This document shows, in pieces, positions 1 through 8,368 of a stretch of DNA of 37,184 nt. The notes beneath the pieces are model-generated. The model made no database searches, was not told where the DNA came from, and saw only the letters and a list, made by a program, of their open reading frames with translations. The translations under genes and the position numbers were made by a program. Origin of the DNA: Eutrophocola sp049446715 (GTDB lineage Bacteria > Pseudomonadota > Gammaproteobacteria > Pseudomonadales > Pseudohongiellaceae). Each line of letters starts with the position of its first letter. Within the stretch, counting starts at the first letter, position 1. Location: the NCBI GenBank assembly GCA_049446715.1, contig JBMTQX010000027.1, positions 1-37,184 of the forward strand. The letters run 5' to 3'.

Positions 1-64
1 TTTTATCCTTTTATCCTTTTATCCTTTTATCCTTTTATCCTTTTATCCTTTTATCCTTTTATCT
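1..64. repeat. Octanucleotide tandem repeat (TTTTATCC)n
   Basis: Seven perfect copies of TTTTATCC occupy positions 1-56, and an eighth copy with one change (TTTTATCT) ends at 64. The array starts at the first base of the window, so its true length is unknown. It lies downstream of the minus-strand DUF2845 gene and is not within any recognisable reading frame. Because the unit is 8 bases, length change inside a gene would shift frame, but no gene is seen here. Two copies of the reverse complement (GGATAAAA) occur at the 3' end of the ModF-like gene near 36422-36435. Confidence 0.95.
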
Positions 65-159
65 TTATTCTCGAAGCCCCCATCGATGACGCCGGATGAC
101 GGCGCTTCGCACCTTTTTATGCCCCAGAGGGTCCTTCCGGCCTACACCTGCGCATCAAT

Positions 160-552
160 CTATTTTCCATAACCCAGGGTGCGGATACTGGTGACACGAC
201 CCTCGGTGAACGTGACTTCACGCATGAACGTGCGCGGACCGAAATTGTAGGTCCATACTTCCACCGGCACCTCGACCACCGAGCGCTGGTGTACCAGCAG
301 CTCCTGGTTGGTGATATCGACAAGGTATTCGTCGTCAGCCCGAAAACTGCTGAAGCGGCGATAGGGGATACCGGAACGATAAATGGTTTTCTGGGTCGCA
401 AAGACCGGCTTGCCGCAGGACGCCAGCACTTCTCCCTGGCTGTCGCCCCGGGATATCAGCTCGCGGTCGCAACGCATGGTATTGGCCTGCACCCCTGTCG
501 CGGACAGGCCAAGCATCAGGATGGTACTCAGCAAAGTGGTGATTTTTCGCAT
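160..552 (-). CDS. Exported DUF2845 family protein
   Basis: A 130-residue protein with an N-terminal signal peptide (MRKITTLLSTILMLGL...VQA), followed by the Cys-containing start of the mature protein (MRCDRELISRGDS) and a second Cys in ASCGKP, which resembles the DUF2845 family. The family is small, exported and of unknown function. The ATG at 552 is preferred over the ATG at 567 because GGAGG lies 8 bases before it, and the longer form would place charged residues ahead of the signal peptide. The gene stands alone, downstream of oadB and separated from it by an inverted repeat pair. Function cannot be inferred from context. Confidence 0.8.
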   Translation of the reverse strand: MRKITTLLSTILMLGLSATGVQANTMRCDRELISRGDSQGEVLASCGKPVFATQKTIYRSGIPYRRFSSFRADDEYLVDITNQELLVHQRSVVEVPVEVWTYNFGPRTFMREVTFTEGRVTSIRTLGYGK

Positions 553-631
553 GGTGTGCGCCTCCATGGCAATCCATCATACGGATTTCAAGGTGAATTT
601 GAACTGAATCCGTCATGCAGAACCGCGGCTC

Positions 632-744
632 GTAGGTCGGCATTGACCCGCAGGGTCATTTGCCGACAGGAAGGCATGCGATTGAACAGATTCTTTAAAA
701 TTAATCTTGTCGGCAAACGGCCTCCGGCCTATGCCGACCTGCAA
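632..744. repeat. REP-like inverted pair (REPIN-like), copy 1
   Basis: Two imperfect palindromes face each other. The first (632-670) begins GTAGGTCGGCA and ends TTTGCCGACAGG. The second (709-744) begins GTCGGCAAACGG and ends TGCCGACCTGC, so it is the same element in reverse orientation. They are separated by about 38 bases. Related elements lie at 9214-9331, 16457-16493 and 36490-36575. The pair sits just downstream of the oadB stop codon, in an intergenic space of about 210 bases, where it could form a transcript-end hairpin. The arrangement is that of REP doublets mobilised by RAYT transposases; no such gene is in this window. Confidence 0.8.
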
Positions 745-762
745 CAGGATTTGTGCAGGGAT

Positions 763-1932
763 TTAACCCAGGTAGGAAATCATCACACCAGCAGCCACGG
801 CGGAGCCGATGACACCGGCCACGTTCGGGCCCATGGCGTGCATGAGCAGGAAGTTCTGCGGATTGGCTTCCAGGCCGACTTTGTTCGCCACGCGCGCGGC
901 CATCGGTACGGCAGAGACACCAGCAGCACCGATCAGCGGATTGATCGGCGTGGCGCTGAAACGGTTCATCAGCTTGGCCATCAGCACGCCGGAAGCCGTG
1001 CCGATACCGAAGGCGACAATACCCAGCAGTAGAATGCCCAGGGTTTCCACGTTCAGGAAGGCTTCGGAGCTGAGCTTGGAGCCCACACCCAGGCCCAGGA
1101 AAATCGTGGTGATATTGATCAGGGCATTCTGCGCCGTATCACTCAGGCGCTCCACCACCTTGGATTCCTTCATCAGGTTGCCAAAACAGAACATGCCCAG
1201 CAGCGGTGCCGCGGACGGCAGGAACAGGGCGACCAGCACAAGCAGACTGAGCGGAAAGATGATTTTTTCACGCTGGGAAACCGGCCGCAGCTGCTCCATG
1301 CGAATCTCGCGTTCGGCCTGGGTGGTCAGCGCTTTCATGATCGGTGGCTGGATCAGCGGCACCAGCGCCATGTAGGAATACGCGGCCACGGCGATGGCGC
1401 CCAGCAAATCCGGCGCCAGGCGACTGGAAACAAAAATGGCCGTCGGGCCATCTGCGCCGCCGATAATGCCAATGGCAGCGGCATCGGCCAGACTGAAATC
1501 CATCAGCCCCATGCTAGTCAGCACAATAGCGCCAATAACGGTGGTAAAAATACCGAATTGCGCCGCTGCGCCGAGGAACAGGGTTTTCGGGTTTGCCAGC
1601 AACGGCCCGAAGTCGGTCATTGCTCCGACTCCCATGAAAATCACCAGCGGAAAGATACCGGTCGAAATACCGGCTTCGTAGATATAGTAGAGAATGCCAC
1701 CGGGGGATTCGACATGACCGGCCGCGTCATAGATCGGTGAGGCCAGGAAACCGGCGCCGGGAATGTTGACCAGGATGGCCCCGAAGCCGATCGGCAGCAG
1801 CAGTAAGGGTTCGAAGCCTTTCCGGATGGCCAGAAAAACCAGCAACAAGCCAACCAGAATCATCACGAACTGGCCGCCCTCCAGCTGGTAGAGGCCAGAA
1901 TCGCGAAACAGCTGCAATAGGCTTTCCATCAA
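763..1932 (-). CDS. oadB: Oxaloacetate decarboxylase, sodium-translocating beta subunit
   Basis: A 389-residue polytopic inner-membrane protein, recognisable as the beta subunit of sodium ion-translocating decarboxylases. This subunit decarboxylates the carboxybiotin on the alpha subunit and couples it to Na+ export. Characteristic stretches include GVGAMTDFGPLLANP, IGIIGGADGPTAIFVSS with the conserved Asp of the Na+ site region, and the C-terminal segment GPNVAGVIGSAVAAG. Many hydrophobic segments run through the whole length, and length is normal for the family. It is the last gene of the oadG-oadA-oadB unit, 68 bases after oadA. The ATG at 1932 opens a membrane-embedded N-terminus and is accepted as the start. 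Confidence 0.95.
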   Translation of the reverse strand: MMESLLQLFRDSGLYQLEGGQFVMILVGLLLVFLAIRKGFEPLLLLPIGFGAILVNIPGAGFLASPIYDAAGHVESPGGILYYIYEAGISTGIFPLVIFMGVGAMTDFGPLLANPKTLFLGAAAQFGIFTTVIGAIVLTSMGLMDFSLADAAAIGIIGGADGPTAIFVSSRLAPDLLGAIAVAAYSYMALVPLIQPPIMKALTTQAEREIRMEQLRPVSQREKIIFPLSLLVLVALFLPSAAPLLGMFCFGNLMKESKVVERLSDTAQNALINITTIFLGLGVGSKLSSEAFLNVETLGILLLGIVAFGIGTASGVLMAKLMNRFSATPINPLIGAAGVSAVPMAARVANKVGLEANPQNFLLMHAMGPNVAGVIGSAVAAGVMISYLG

Positions 1933-2000
1933 ATGTATCCCGGTATCGTGTGGACTGTTGGCGTGTCAGGCGTGTGTGATTGCTAGGCGATGACCTGCTG

Positions 2001-3812
2001 TTAACCGATGGTCAGCAGCTCATCACCGACGGCCACAGCATTGCCTTCGGCCACCTTGATGCTGCGGATGGTGCCGGCCTTCGGCGCCTTGACCTCGGTT
2101 TCCATCTTCATGGCTTCCAGGATGATCAGCACTTCCCCTTCCGCCACTTTCTGGCCAACAGAGACATCCACCTTGAAGATATTGCCGGCCAACGGCGCCA
2201 GCAACGGCTCGCCCTTGTTGACCGGAGTCGAGGTTTCGCTGGTCTTGGCCGGCGCGGCAGCAGACTGGGTTGTCGGCTGGATATTGCTGACATCGCCGCC
2301 TTCCGCTACCTGGACCACGTAGGTCTGGCCGTTGACGCTGACGGAATAGACACTGGGCTCACCCGGTGCAGCAGCGGCCTTGGCAGGTGCTTTCGGCTTG
2401 GCTTCTTCGCCGGTCGGGGCTGGTTCAAAGGCATCCGGATTGCCACGGTTCTTGAGGAATTTCAGGCCGATCTGCGGGAACAGCGCGTAGGTCAGCACAT
2501 CGTCAATTTCTTTCTCACCGGTTTCCAGCTTAAAGCCTTCTGCCTTGGCCTTTTCGCGCAGTTCCGTGGTCAGGGTTTCCAGTTCCGGCTCGAGCAGGTC
2601 GGCAGGACGGCAGGTGATGGGTTCGGCACCGTCAAGCACCTTGGCCTGCAACTCCTTATTCACCGGGGTAGCGGTCGCACCATACTCCCCTTTCAGGATG
2701 CCGGCGGATTCCTTGGTGATGGTCTTGTAACGTTCACCGGACAGGACGTTGATGACGGCCTGGGTGCCGACAATCTGTGAGGTCGGTGTCACCAGGGCAA
2801 TGGTGCCGAGGTCTTCGCGCACACGCGGGATTTCCTCGAGCACTTCACCCATCTTGTCAGTGGCATTCTGCTCACGCAGCTGGTTTTCCATGTTGGTGAG
2901 CATGCCGCCGGGAACCTGGGCCAGCAGGATGCGGGCATCGACACCTTTCAGGGCACCCTCGAATTTTGCATATTTCTTGCGCACGCCGCGGAAATACTCG
3001 GCGATTTCCGCCAGCAGCTTCAGGTCCAGGCCGGGATCTCCAGGCAGGTCCTCAAAAATGGCGTTGAGTGTTTCAGTAGCCGGATGGCCATAGGTCATGC
3101 TCATGGAAGAGATGGCCGTATCGATGTTGTCGATACCGGCTTCGACCGCCTTGACCAGTGTCGGGGTGGCCATACCGGTGGTGGCATGGCTCTGCATATG
3201 GACAGGCAGACCAACTTCGTTCTTGAGGCGCTTCACCAGTTCATGACAGACGTAGGGCCTGAGCAGTCCGGCCATGTCCTTGATGCAGATGGTGTCGGCG
3301 CCCATGTCCTTGAGCTGCTGGGCCAGGGTCAGCCAGGTGTCCAGGGTATGCACCGGGCTCACGGTATAGGACAGTGCGCCCTGGGCGTGACCACCCACCT
3401 TCTTGACACCCTTGATCGCGGTTTCGAAATTACGCGGATCGTTCATGGCATCGAAAATACGGAACACATCGACACCGTTGGTATAGGCCCGTTCACAGAA
3501 TTTTTCCACCACATCATCGGCATAGTGGCGGTACCCGAGAATGTTCTGGGCTCGGAACAGCATCTGGTGGCGGGTATTGGGAATGGCTTTTTTCAGTTCG
3601 CGGATGCGGTACCAGGGATCTTCGCCCAGGTAACGGATACAGGCATCGAACGTGGCACCGCCCCAGGATTCAACAGACCAGAAGCCGACCTTGTCGATCT
3701 TGTCGGCGATCGGAAGCATGTCTTCCAGTCTCAGGCGGGTCGCCAGCAGCGACTGGTGGGCGTCACGCAGGACGAGTTCTGTAATACCAACAGGATTTCT
3801 GTCTTCAATCAT
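2001..3812 (-). CDS. oadA: Oxaloacetate decarboxylase alpha subunit
   Basis: A 603-residue cytoplasmic subunit that transfers the carboxyl group of oxaloacetate to biotin. The N-terminal carboxyltransferase domain (about residues 1-300) carries the family signature TELVLRDAHQSLLATR, a WGGATFD segment and metal-binding residues in MQSHATTGM. A conserved carboxylase domain follows, then an Ala/Pro-rich linker (about 475-530), then a biotinyl domain with EAMKMET. The biotinylated lysine is Lys569, 34 residues from the C-terminus as usual. Pyruvate carboxylase subunit B has a similar plan, but the adjacent oadG and oadB make the sodium pump the better call. The start ATG has a purine-rich GGGTTACTCCAATG context with no strong ribosome site. 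Confidence 0.96.
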   Translation of the reverse strand: MIEDRNPVGITELVLRDAHQSLLATRLRLEDMLPIADKIDKVGFWSVESWGGATFDACIRYLGEDPWYRIRELKKAIPNTRHQMLFRAQNILGYRHYADDVVEKFCERAYTNGVDVFRIFDAMNDPRNFETAIKGVKKVGGHAQGALSYTVSPVHTLDTWLTLAQQLKDMGADTICIKDMAGLLRPYVCHELVKRLKNEVGLPVHMQSHATTGMATPTLVKAVEAGIDNIDTAISSMSMTYGHPATETLNAIFEDLPGDPGLDLKLLAEIAEYFRGVRKKYAKFEGALKGVDARILLAQVPGGMLTNMENQLREQNATDKMGEVLEEIPRVREDLGTIALVTPTSQIVGTQAVINVLSGERYKTITKESAGILKGEYGATATPVNKELQAKVLDGAEPITCRPADLLEPELETLTTELREKAKAEGFKLETGEKEIDDVLTYALFPQIGLKFLKNRGNPDAFEPAPTGEEAKPKAPAKAAAAPGEPSVYSVSVNGQTYVVQVAEGGDVSNIQPTTQSAAAPAKTSETSTPVNKGEPLLAPLAGNIFKVDVSVGQKVAEGEVLIILEAMKMETEVKAPKAGTIRSIKVAEGNAVAVGDELLTIG

Positions 3813-4030
3813 TGGAGTAACCCATACTAAGTCTAGTCATGTCTGCCTGGCGCAGACCATTGTCTCTTTCTGCCTGACTCAATATCTGTCTGTCTGTTTC
3901 CGCAGGACCTATTTTCTGCATTTGTGCATTTCTGCTTACGCAGAAACCACGACACTACCCCCAATTGCAGTGTCTTTCAGCCGCATGGATCAGCAAATTG
4001 TCGCTCTGGATCGGTGCTGGTCCTTGCTGG

Positions 4031-4082
4031 TCTAGTTTGCTGGTCTTGTTTGCTTGTCTTGTTTGCTTGTCTTAGTTGTCTG
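4031..4082. repeat. 13-base tandem repeat between oadG and oadA
   Basis: Four 13-base units follow each other: TCTAGTTTGCTGG, TCTTGTTTGCTTG (twice, identical) and a diverged TCTTAGTTGTCTG. The last unit overlaps the stop codon of oadG. The whole 259-base space between oadG and oadA is rich in CTGTCTG and TTGCTTG words and has no open frame of note. On the oad transcript it reads as a purine-rich leader ahead of oadA. Whether it affects relative expression of the subunits is not known. Confidence 0.75.
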
Positions 4083-4317
4083 ACTTCGAGCGATGCGCGT
4101 GGATAGCGGCGCTGATGACGGCGAACAGGGTAGCTTCGTCAAGCTGCCCGGTTGCTCCGGGAGTTTTTGCCCCTGCGGGTTGAACAGGCGCATATTTTTG
4201 TACCAGTGAGGACATGATGGTTGTCACAATCACCAGCAGGGTCAGGAACACAAATACCGTGCCCATCCCCAATAACATCAGATTCATTCCCTCTGATATT
4301 AACGTTCCGGAATTCAC
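4072..4317 (-). CDS. oadG: Oxaloacetate decarboxylase gamma subunit
   Basis: An 81-residue protein with a single N-terminal transmembrane helix (NLMLLGMGTVFVFLTLLVIVTT) followed by a polar tail containing a Pro/Ala-rich linker and a helical segment ending DEATLFAVISAAIHAH. This is the layout of OadG, the small subunit that joins the alpha and beta subunits at the membrane and helps the decarboxylation step. It is the first gene of the minus-strand oadG-oadA-oadB operon. The tail here ends HAHRSKSDN rather than in a long histidine-rich stretch. The start is the ATG that gives a normal short N-terminus before the helix. Confidence 0.93.
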   Translation of the reverse strand: MNSGTLISEGMNLMLLGMGTVFVFLTLLVIVTTIMSSLVQKYAPVQPAGAKTPGATGQLDEATLFAVISAAIHAHRSKSDN

Positions 4318-4568
4318 TCAAAAACTTCCTAAGGTCATTTGGATTAAACGTTATTTTTCTGGCATTTCAGGCAGAAATTCCAGTGTGCGCACTCTACCTC
4401 AGTTGGTCTCTTTTTGCCACGCATACCGCGGCCCCGGGGGGCCACAACAAGATTACTTCAACTTTTTATCCACAATTCGCCGCAAAGCGTCTCTATGGCG
4501 GGCACCCGAGACCGATAACCGGTAAATGATTCCCTGTCATTCCATGAATTCGACCCGGGGACCCAGCC

Positions 4569-5030
4569 TTGCACCGAGAAACTTCTGCTTTATTGACGCC
4601 CCTGTTGTTGTTACTAGGCACTTCCACCCTGCTGATCACTGTTTTCTATCGCCTGCGCATCACTTCCCTGCTGGCGTTTCTGATCACCGGCGTCCTGTTC
4701 GGTCCGACGGGATTTGGCATCATTGATAACCCCGAGGAGCTCACCGCCATCGCCGACCTGGGCGTGATCTTCCTGCTTTTCATTCTGGGCCTGGAATTCT
4801 CACTGCCGCGAGTGATCGTGCTACGCAATACCGTGTTCCGGCTCGGCAGTATGCAGGTAGTCACCTGTTCAGCCTTTTTCTTCCTGATCCTGACCCTGTT
4901 CGGGCTGCCCTGGCAGGCCGCTGCGATTCTGGCTGGCGGCCTGTCCCTGCCCTCAACCGCCATTGTCACAGGCGAACTCAGCACCCTGGCCATCGTAAGC
5001 GTGGCCGTGCCGTATGCGTCTGTTTTTTAA
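4569..5030 (+). pseudogene. Truncated Kef-type cation/proton antiporter (CPA2) remnant
   Basis: The 153-residue frame, opening with TTG at 4569, matches only the N-terminal quarter of CPA2/KefB-type antiporters: LLLLLGTSTLLITVFYRLRITSLLAFLITGVLFGPTGFG-type helices, the hallmark LGLEFSLPR, and GGLSLPSTAIV. Full-length members run to 550-650 residues. Homology appears to end near TAIVTGELSTL (about residue 140), after which an unrelated tail (IVSVAVPYASVF) leads to a stop. The junction lies close to 4990-5000 and the DNA beyond it is more AT-rich. This looks like a deletion remnant. A functional short protein is unlikely because the ion-transport core and regulatory domains are missing. Confidence 0.8.
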
Positions 5031-5185
5031 GTTGTGAAAGAGCCACCGCTTTCCCGCTTTGCTGCTCGTCATGACATGGCTTTTCTCGCCAAAAAATGGG
5101 TATTGAGGCTTATCAGCCTGTTATGGATTGCAACAAAGCCAAATTTTTACAAGTTAATACAAGGGGATAGTAATTTACCAAAAGC

Positions 5186-5201
5186 TGGCATGTTATCTGC
5201 A
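5186..5201 (+). promoter_or_regulatory. Candidate sigma-54 promoter for the PspB-like gene
   Basis: TGGCATGTTATCTGCA matches the sigma-54 consensus TGGCACGNNNNTTGCW with exact GG-N10-GC spacing and two changes. The expected transcript start is near 5212, which leaves about 44 bases before the start codon at 5256, with GGGAGG at 5241-5246. Known psp operons of enterobacteria are transcribed by sigma-54 with PspF, so the match fits the downstream gene. No enhancer site was identified. Confidence 0.65.
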
Positions 5202-5255
5202 AACTCCCTAAAAACTGCTTAGATAAGCATTAGCTCGATAAGGGAGGAAACATCA

Positions 5256-5561
5256 ATGGGGTATGGACCGTGGGGACTGGATTTCTGGGAATTGCTCATT
5301 CTGGTATGGCTGGTGATCTGGATATTCAAGCCCAGGGAATCCAGACAATGGGACCGGATGTTTGCGGATTTCAGCGCACAGCATGAAAAGGAAAAGGCTG
5401 CCGTCGAAGACAGCCTGGATGCCTATGAAGCAGACCTCGGCAAAGCCGAGGCCCGAATTGACCCCTTGGAAGAGCGCATCCGTGTGCTCGAACGTATCGT
5501 GACTGACGAGCATAAAACCCGGTCACTGGCTGACGAGATCTACAGCCTTGCCTCTCGTTGA
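5256..5561 (+). CDS. PspB-like envelope stress membrane protein
   Basis: A 101-residue protein with one N-terminal transmembrane helix (ELLILVWLVIWIF) and a long charged, coiled-coil tail. The C-terminal part, EERIRVLERIVTDEH, resembles the end of PspB (ERIQALESILDAEH in E. coli as remembered), the inner-membrane partner of PspA and PspC in the phage shock response to membrane damage. It is longer than E. coli PspB (about 75 residues), with an extra acidic coiled segment in the middle and an extension, SLADEIYSLASR. A strong GGGAGG ribosome site precedes the ATG. No pspA or pspC lies beside it, and the next gene is convergent, so it is a one-gene unit. The sigma-54 promoter upstream supports the assignment. 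Confidence 0.75.
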   Translation: MGYGPWGLDFWELLILVWLVIWIFKPRESRQWDRMFADFSAQHEKEKAAVEDSLDAYEADLGKAEARIDPLEERIRVLERIVTDEHKTRSLADEIYSLASR

Positions 5562-5563
5562 CT

Positions 5564-7378
5564 TCAATCGCTGACCTTGAAAGCCAGCAGCACGTTGCCC
5601 GGGCGACCGACGAAACCGGCATTCCCCGACAGAAAGTAGACACTGTCGCCGGCGACGACCGGACCGGGCCCATCGAAGGAAGCCCCGTTGGCCTCGACAC
5701 CGTTCACGGTGTCGAAATTGCGGTTGGCATTGAATACCCACAGCACCTCACCGCTTTCGGCGTCATACACCCGCATGCCGCCATCGGCAGACCCGGAGAA
5801 CACGGCACCATCGATGGCTGTCACGGCAGCGGACTGGGTCGCTGAACAACCAGGGCCTTCTGCACACAGCAGGTCCTGCGGCGGCGTGTACCAGACCCGT
5901 TCACCGGTATCCAGATCTATGCCGTGGATACCGCCACCCTCCGTGAAGATGTAGCCCCCCACTGCCACGTACGCCAGGCCGTTGCCAACCGCTGAACCCC
6001 AGACACCACCCACCGGGCTGCCCGGCCCGGCCCGATACTGCCAGACCATCTCACCGCTGTTGTTGGGATCCAGGGCATAGGCAAATCCGGATTTCTGCGG
6101 CACCACAATCAGGTCGCGGCCCGAGCTACTGCTGGTGAGAATTGGCGAGGCAGAAAAATCAAAGTCAGGACCCAGGTCTTCCGGGCAGTTGGGATTACCG
6201 GGTTCATTACAGCCACCCATCCAGGCATCACCCGGTGTCAGCTGGGTTACCCAGGCCATTTCGCCATCTGCCAGGTTGATCGCCACTACCGCGTCAGCCG
6301 TTTCAGGGGTCGGCTCGGCATAGGCATTGCCCGTGGCGACATACAGCAGGTTGCGATCTGCATCGATCGTGGGCGCACTCCAGATACCCACACCGGCCGG
6401 ACCGTACAGTGTGACACCCCTGCTGCTGGTCCCCCGTGGTTGCGGTTCCGGCACCATGTAGGATTTCCAGATCAGGTCCCCGGTCGTGGTATCAATGGCC
6501 GACACACTGCCGCGGAAGGTGCAGCAGGCATAGTCGGGATTGGAAGCGGTGGATTCTTCACCAACACCGGTGACGGGCACGTACAACACCCCATCGTGCA
6601 ACGTCAGCGCCCCGGTGCCACGCACATTGGGATGCTCCTCCACCTTGCGCACCCACAACGGTTCACCGGTGTGGGCATTGACGGCATACACGTTGGCCTG
6701 GTTATCAACAAAATACGCGGCATAGCCGTCACGGCCATCGGCAAAACGATGCGGCCCGACCGACGGTGCACTGCGCAGGCCGCTGCGCGACAGGTAGGAC
6801 CAGTAGGTGCAGCCGGATTCGGCATCCAGCGAATACAGGGCACCGGCCCCGTTTCCGACAAAGACGCGACCTGAGACCACGACCGGTTGCGACCTTGCCT
6901 GGCTTTCGCCGGGCAGGCCAAAGGCCCATTTCAGTGCCAGGGAATCCAGATCCCCGGCATTGATGCTGCTGCTGAAACGGGTATTCCGGTTATCCGGCCC
7001 CCAGCCGTTCCAGGACGGCAGCAATGCGGGATTGGTCAGTGGCGGATTGCTGCTGCAGAGATTCTCGGTGATCGCCAGATTCAGGTCAGCCACATCCTTG
7101 CCGGTCAGGAATGACGCTACAGCACGCATCTGGACATCATTCAGACCGGTGGCCTGGACCCGCATCATGCCGTCACGAAGGGCGGCATAGACGGAGTTCG
7201 GCGTGAATCTTGCCATGTCACTGCGGGCCGGTGCATGGGCATTGGCTTCCGGGTCCGGATTCTCATGGCAGGCCGCACAACGGGTGTTGTAGATGTCCTC
7301 CCCGTCCTGGGCAAAAAGCTGGGCTGTCCACAGCAGGGCCAGCATCATGGCACCGCCTAAAAAAGTGTTTGCTCGCAA
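5564..7378 (-). CDS. Exported quinohemoprotein: cytochrome c plus PQQ-type beta-propeller (polyvinyl-alcohol dehydrogenase-like)
   Basis: A 604-residue periplasmic protein. A signal peptide (to about residue 23) is followed by a short cytochrome c domain with CAACH at residues 34-38, then a long eight-bladed propeller with repeated W-rich PQQ-type blades such as LALKWAFGLPGESQ, GDLIWKSYM, GEMAWVTQL, GERVWYTPP and GEVLWVFNA. An N-terminal heme ahead of the propeller is the order seen in polyvinyl alcohol dehydrogenase (cytochrome), unlike type II alcohol dehydrogenases where heme is C-terminal. True PQQ binding and substrate are inferred only. The frame begins with TTG at 7378, with AAGGGGAAG upstream at good distance; internal ATGs would cut the signal peptide. 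A secreted beta-sandwich gene lies 56 bases upstream on the same strand. Confidence 0.85.
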   Translation of the reverse strand: MRANTFLGGAMMLALLWTAQLFAQDGEDIYNTRCAACHENPDPEANAHAPARSDMARFTPNSVYAALRDGMMRVQATGLNDVQMRAVASFLTGKDVADLNLAITENLCSSNPPLTNPALLPSWNGWGPDNRNTRFSSSINAGDLDSLALKWAFGLPGESQARSQPVVVSGRVFVGNGAGALYSLDAESGCTYWSYLSRSGLRSAPSVGPHRFADGRDGYAAYFVDNQANVYAVNAHTGEPLWVRKVEEHPNVRGTGALTLHDGVLYVPVTGVGEESTASNPDYACCTFRGSVSAIDTTTGDLIWKSYMVPEPQPRGTSSRGVTLYGPAGVGIWSAPTIDADRNLLYVATGNAYAEPTPETADAVVAINLADGEMAWVTQLTPGDAWMGGCNEPGNPNCPEDLGPDFDFSASPILTSSSSGRDLIVVPQKSGFAYALDPNNSGEMVWQYRAGPGSPVGGVWGSAVGNGLAYVAVGGYIFTEGGGIHGIDLDTGERVWYTPPQDLLCAEGPGCSATQSAAVTAIDGAVFSGSADGGMRVYDAESGEVLWVFNANRNFDTVNGVEANGASFDGPGPVVAGDSVYFLSGNAGFVGRPGNVLLAFKVSD

Positions 7379-7434
7379 TGGTCTTCCCCTTGTTAATTCT
7401 GTTTTGACTGCGTTATTGAAACTGTTTGGTCAGC

Positions 7435-8148
7435 TCATCGGCCGACTGCATCGGCATAGACACGAATCACCGCTACATCAGACCAGCCACCATTACCATG
7501 GTCAGCCCCGGGCTGAAGATCCGTAAAACCGATCTCATCCACCCGGCTCAGGTCGATCTCGTCCAGCAACGTGCCACGTGTCACAGCGGTATCAGTATTG
7601 AACACCATCCATTTCACATCACTGACACGAAATTCCGTGAACAGGAAATCGGACAGGGACACAATCTCCAGGTCACCCACGTAGGTGGAACCATCGGCCA
7701 GGCGCACGAACGGACGAATCTTGTGAAAGCCTGAAGTCTTGGCCTGCACCATGATGCGGGCGGCACCTGACAGGTCGGCATAGCTGTCCCTGTGCCGGAA
7801 GGCAAAGGTGCATCCGTAGCCACACAGGCCGGACCAGGTATGCGGCGGATTGGCCTCGCTACCCTGCACGCCATTGATCTGCAGCTCCTCGTGGTTCATG
7901 CCATACAGTTTCAGCTCCAGGGCAGGATTGACAACATCAGCCTGGGTCAGCGGATGCTCACCCGGTGTGGCCATCTGCCAGGGCTCTTCAAAAAACAAAC
8001 CCGGACGCGGCGGCGGCCCACGCCGACCGGCATCGGCTGCCTTTGTGACACCCGCATACAGGAAACAGGCCAGGACAACACCGACCAGGAAGGCAAGCGG
8101 CAGGTGCTGGCGCAGACCCGGATTGTATTTGACGACGCTAAGACCCAT
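7435..8148 (-). CDS. Exported beta-sandwich protein of unknown function
   Basis: A 237-residue protein with an N-terminal hydrophobic segment (LPLAFLVGVVLACFLYAGVTKA), acting as signal peptide or anchor. The rest looks like a galactose-binding or CIA30-type jelly roll: SGAARIMVQAKTSGFHKIRPF, GSTYVGDLEIVSLSDF, EIDLSRVDEIGFTDLQ and a C-terminal strand VAVIRVYADAV. Two Cys in CGYGC may form a disulfide. No enzyme motif is visible. The ATG at 8148 is chosen because GGGAGA lies 8 bases before it; the open frame continues to 8247 without a ribosome site. It probably shares a transcript with the PQQ/cytochrome c dehydrogenase downstream, which suggests a role beside that enzyme. Confidence 0.7.
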   Translation of the reverse strand: MGLSVVKYNPGLRQHLPLAFLVGVVLACFLYAGVTKAADAGRRGPPPRPGLFFEEPWQMATPGEHPLTQADVVNPALELKLYGMNHEELQINGVQGSEANPPHTWSGLCGYGCTFAFRHRDSYADLSGAARIMVQAKTSGFHKIRPFVRLADGSTYVGDLEIVSLSDFLFTEFRVSDVKWMVFNTDTAVTRGTLLDEIDLSRVDEIGFTDLQPGADHGNGGWSDVAVIRVYADAVGR

Positions 8149-8368
8149 GTGAATTCTCCCGAATGGCCATAACGGCCGATAACTGAAATGACGGTGATAA
8201 TAGACCTTATACCCGATCAAAAACAGGGCCAACCCGGCCTGGATCAACCCGGCTTATTTCCACAGGGCTTGCATAATTTCCGGTTCGCAAGAACCAATGC
8301 ATGGGACATAATGATTGAATAACAACAGCATCAATGCAGGCTAACGCAGGCAACAGGGGGACCATCAA

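Noticed and set aside
632..744. CRISPR-like array considered for the repeated palindromes
   Set aside because: Copies are scattered over 36 kb, not regularly spaced, and occur as inverted pairs, which fits REP elements.
5034..5222. 62-residue frame before the PspB-like gene
   Set aside because: The sequence contains the sigma-54 promoter, has no ribosome site and looks like random AT-richer DNA after the antiporter breakpoint.
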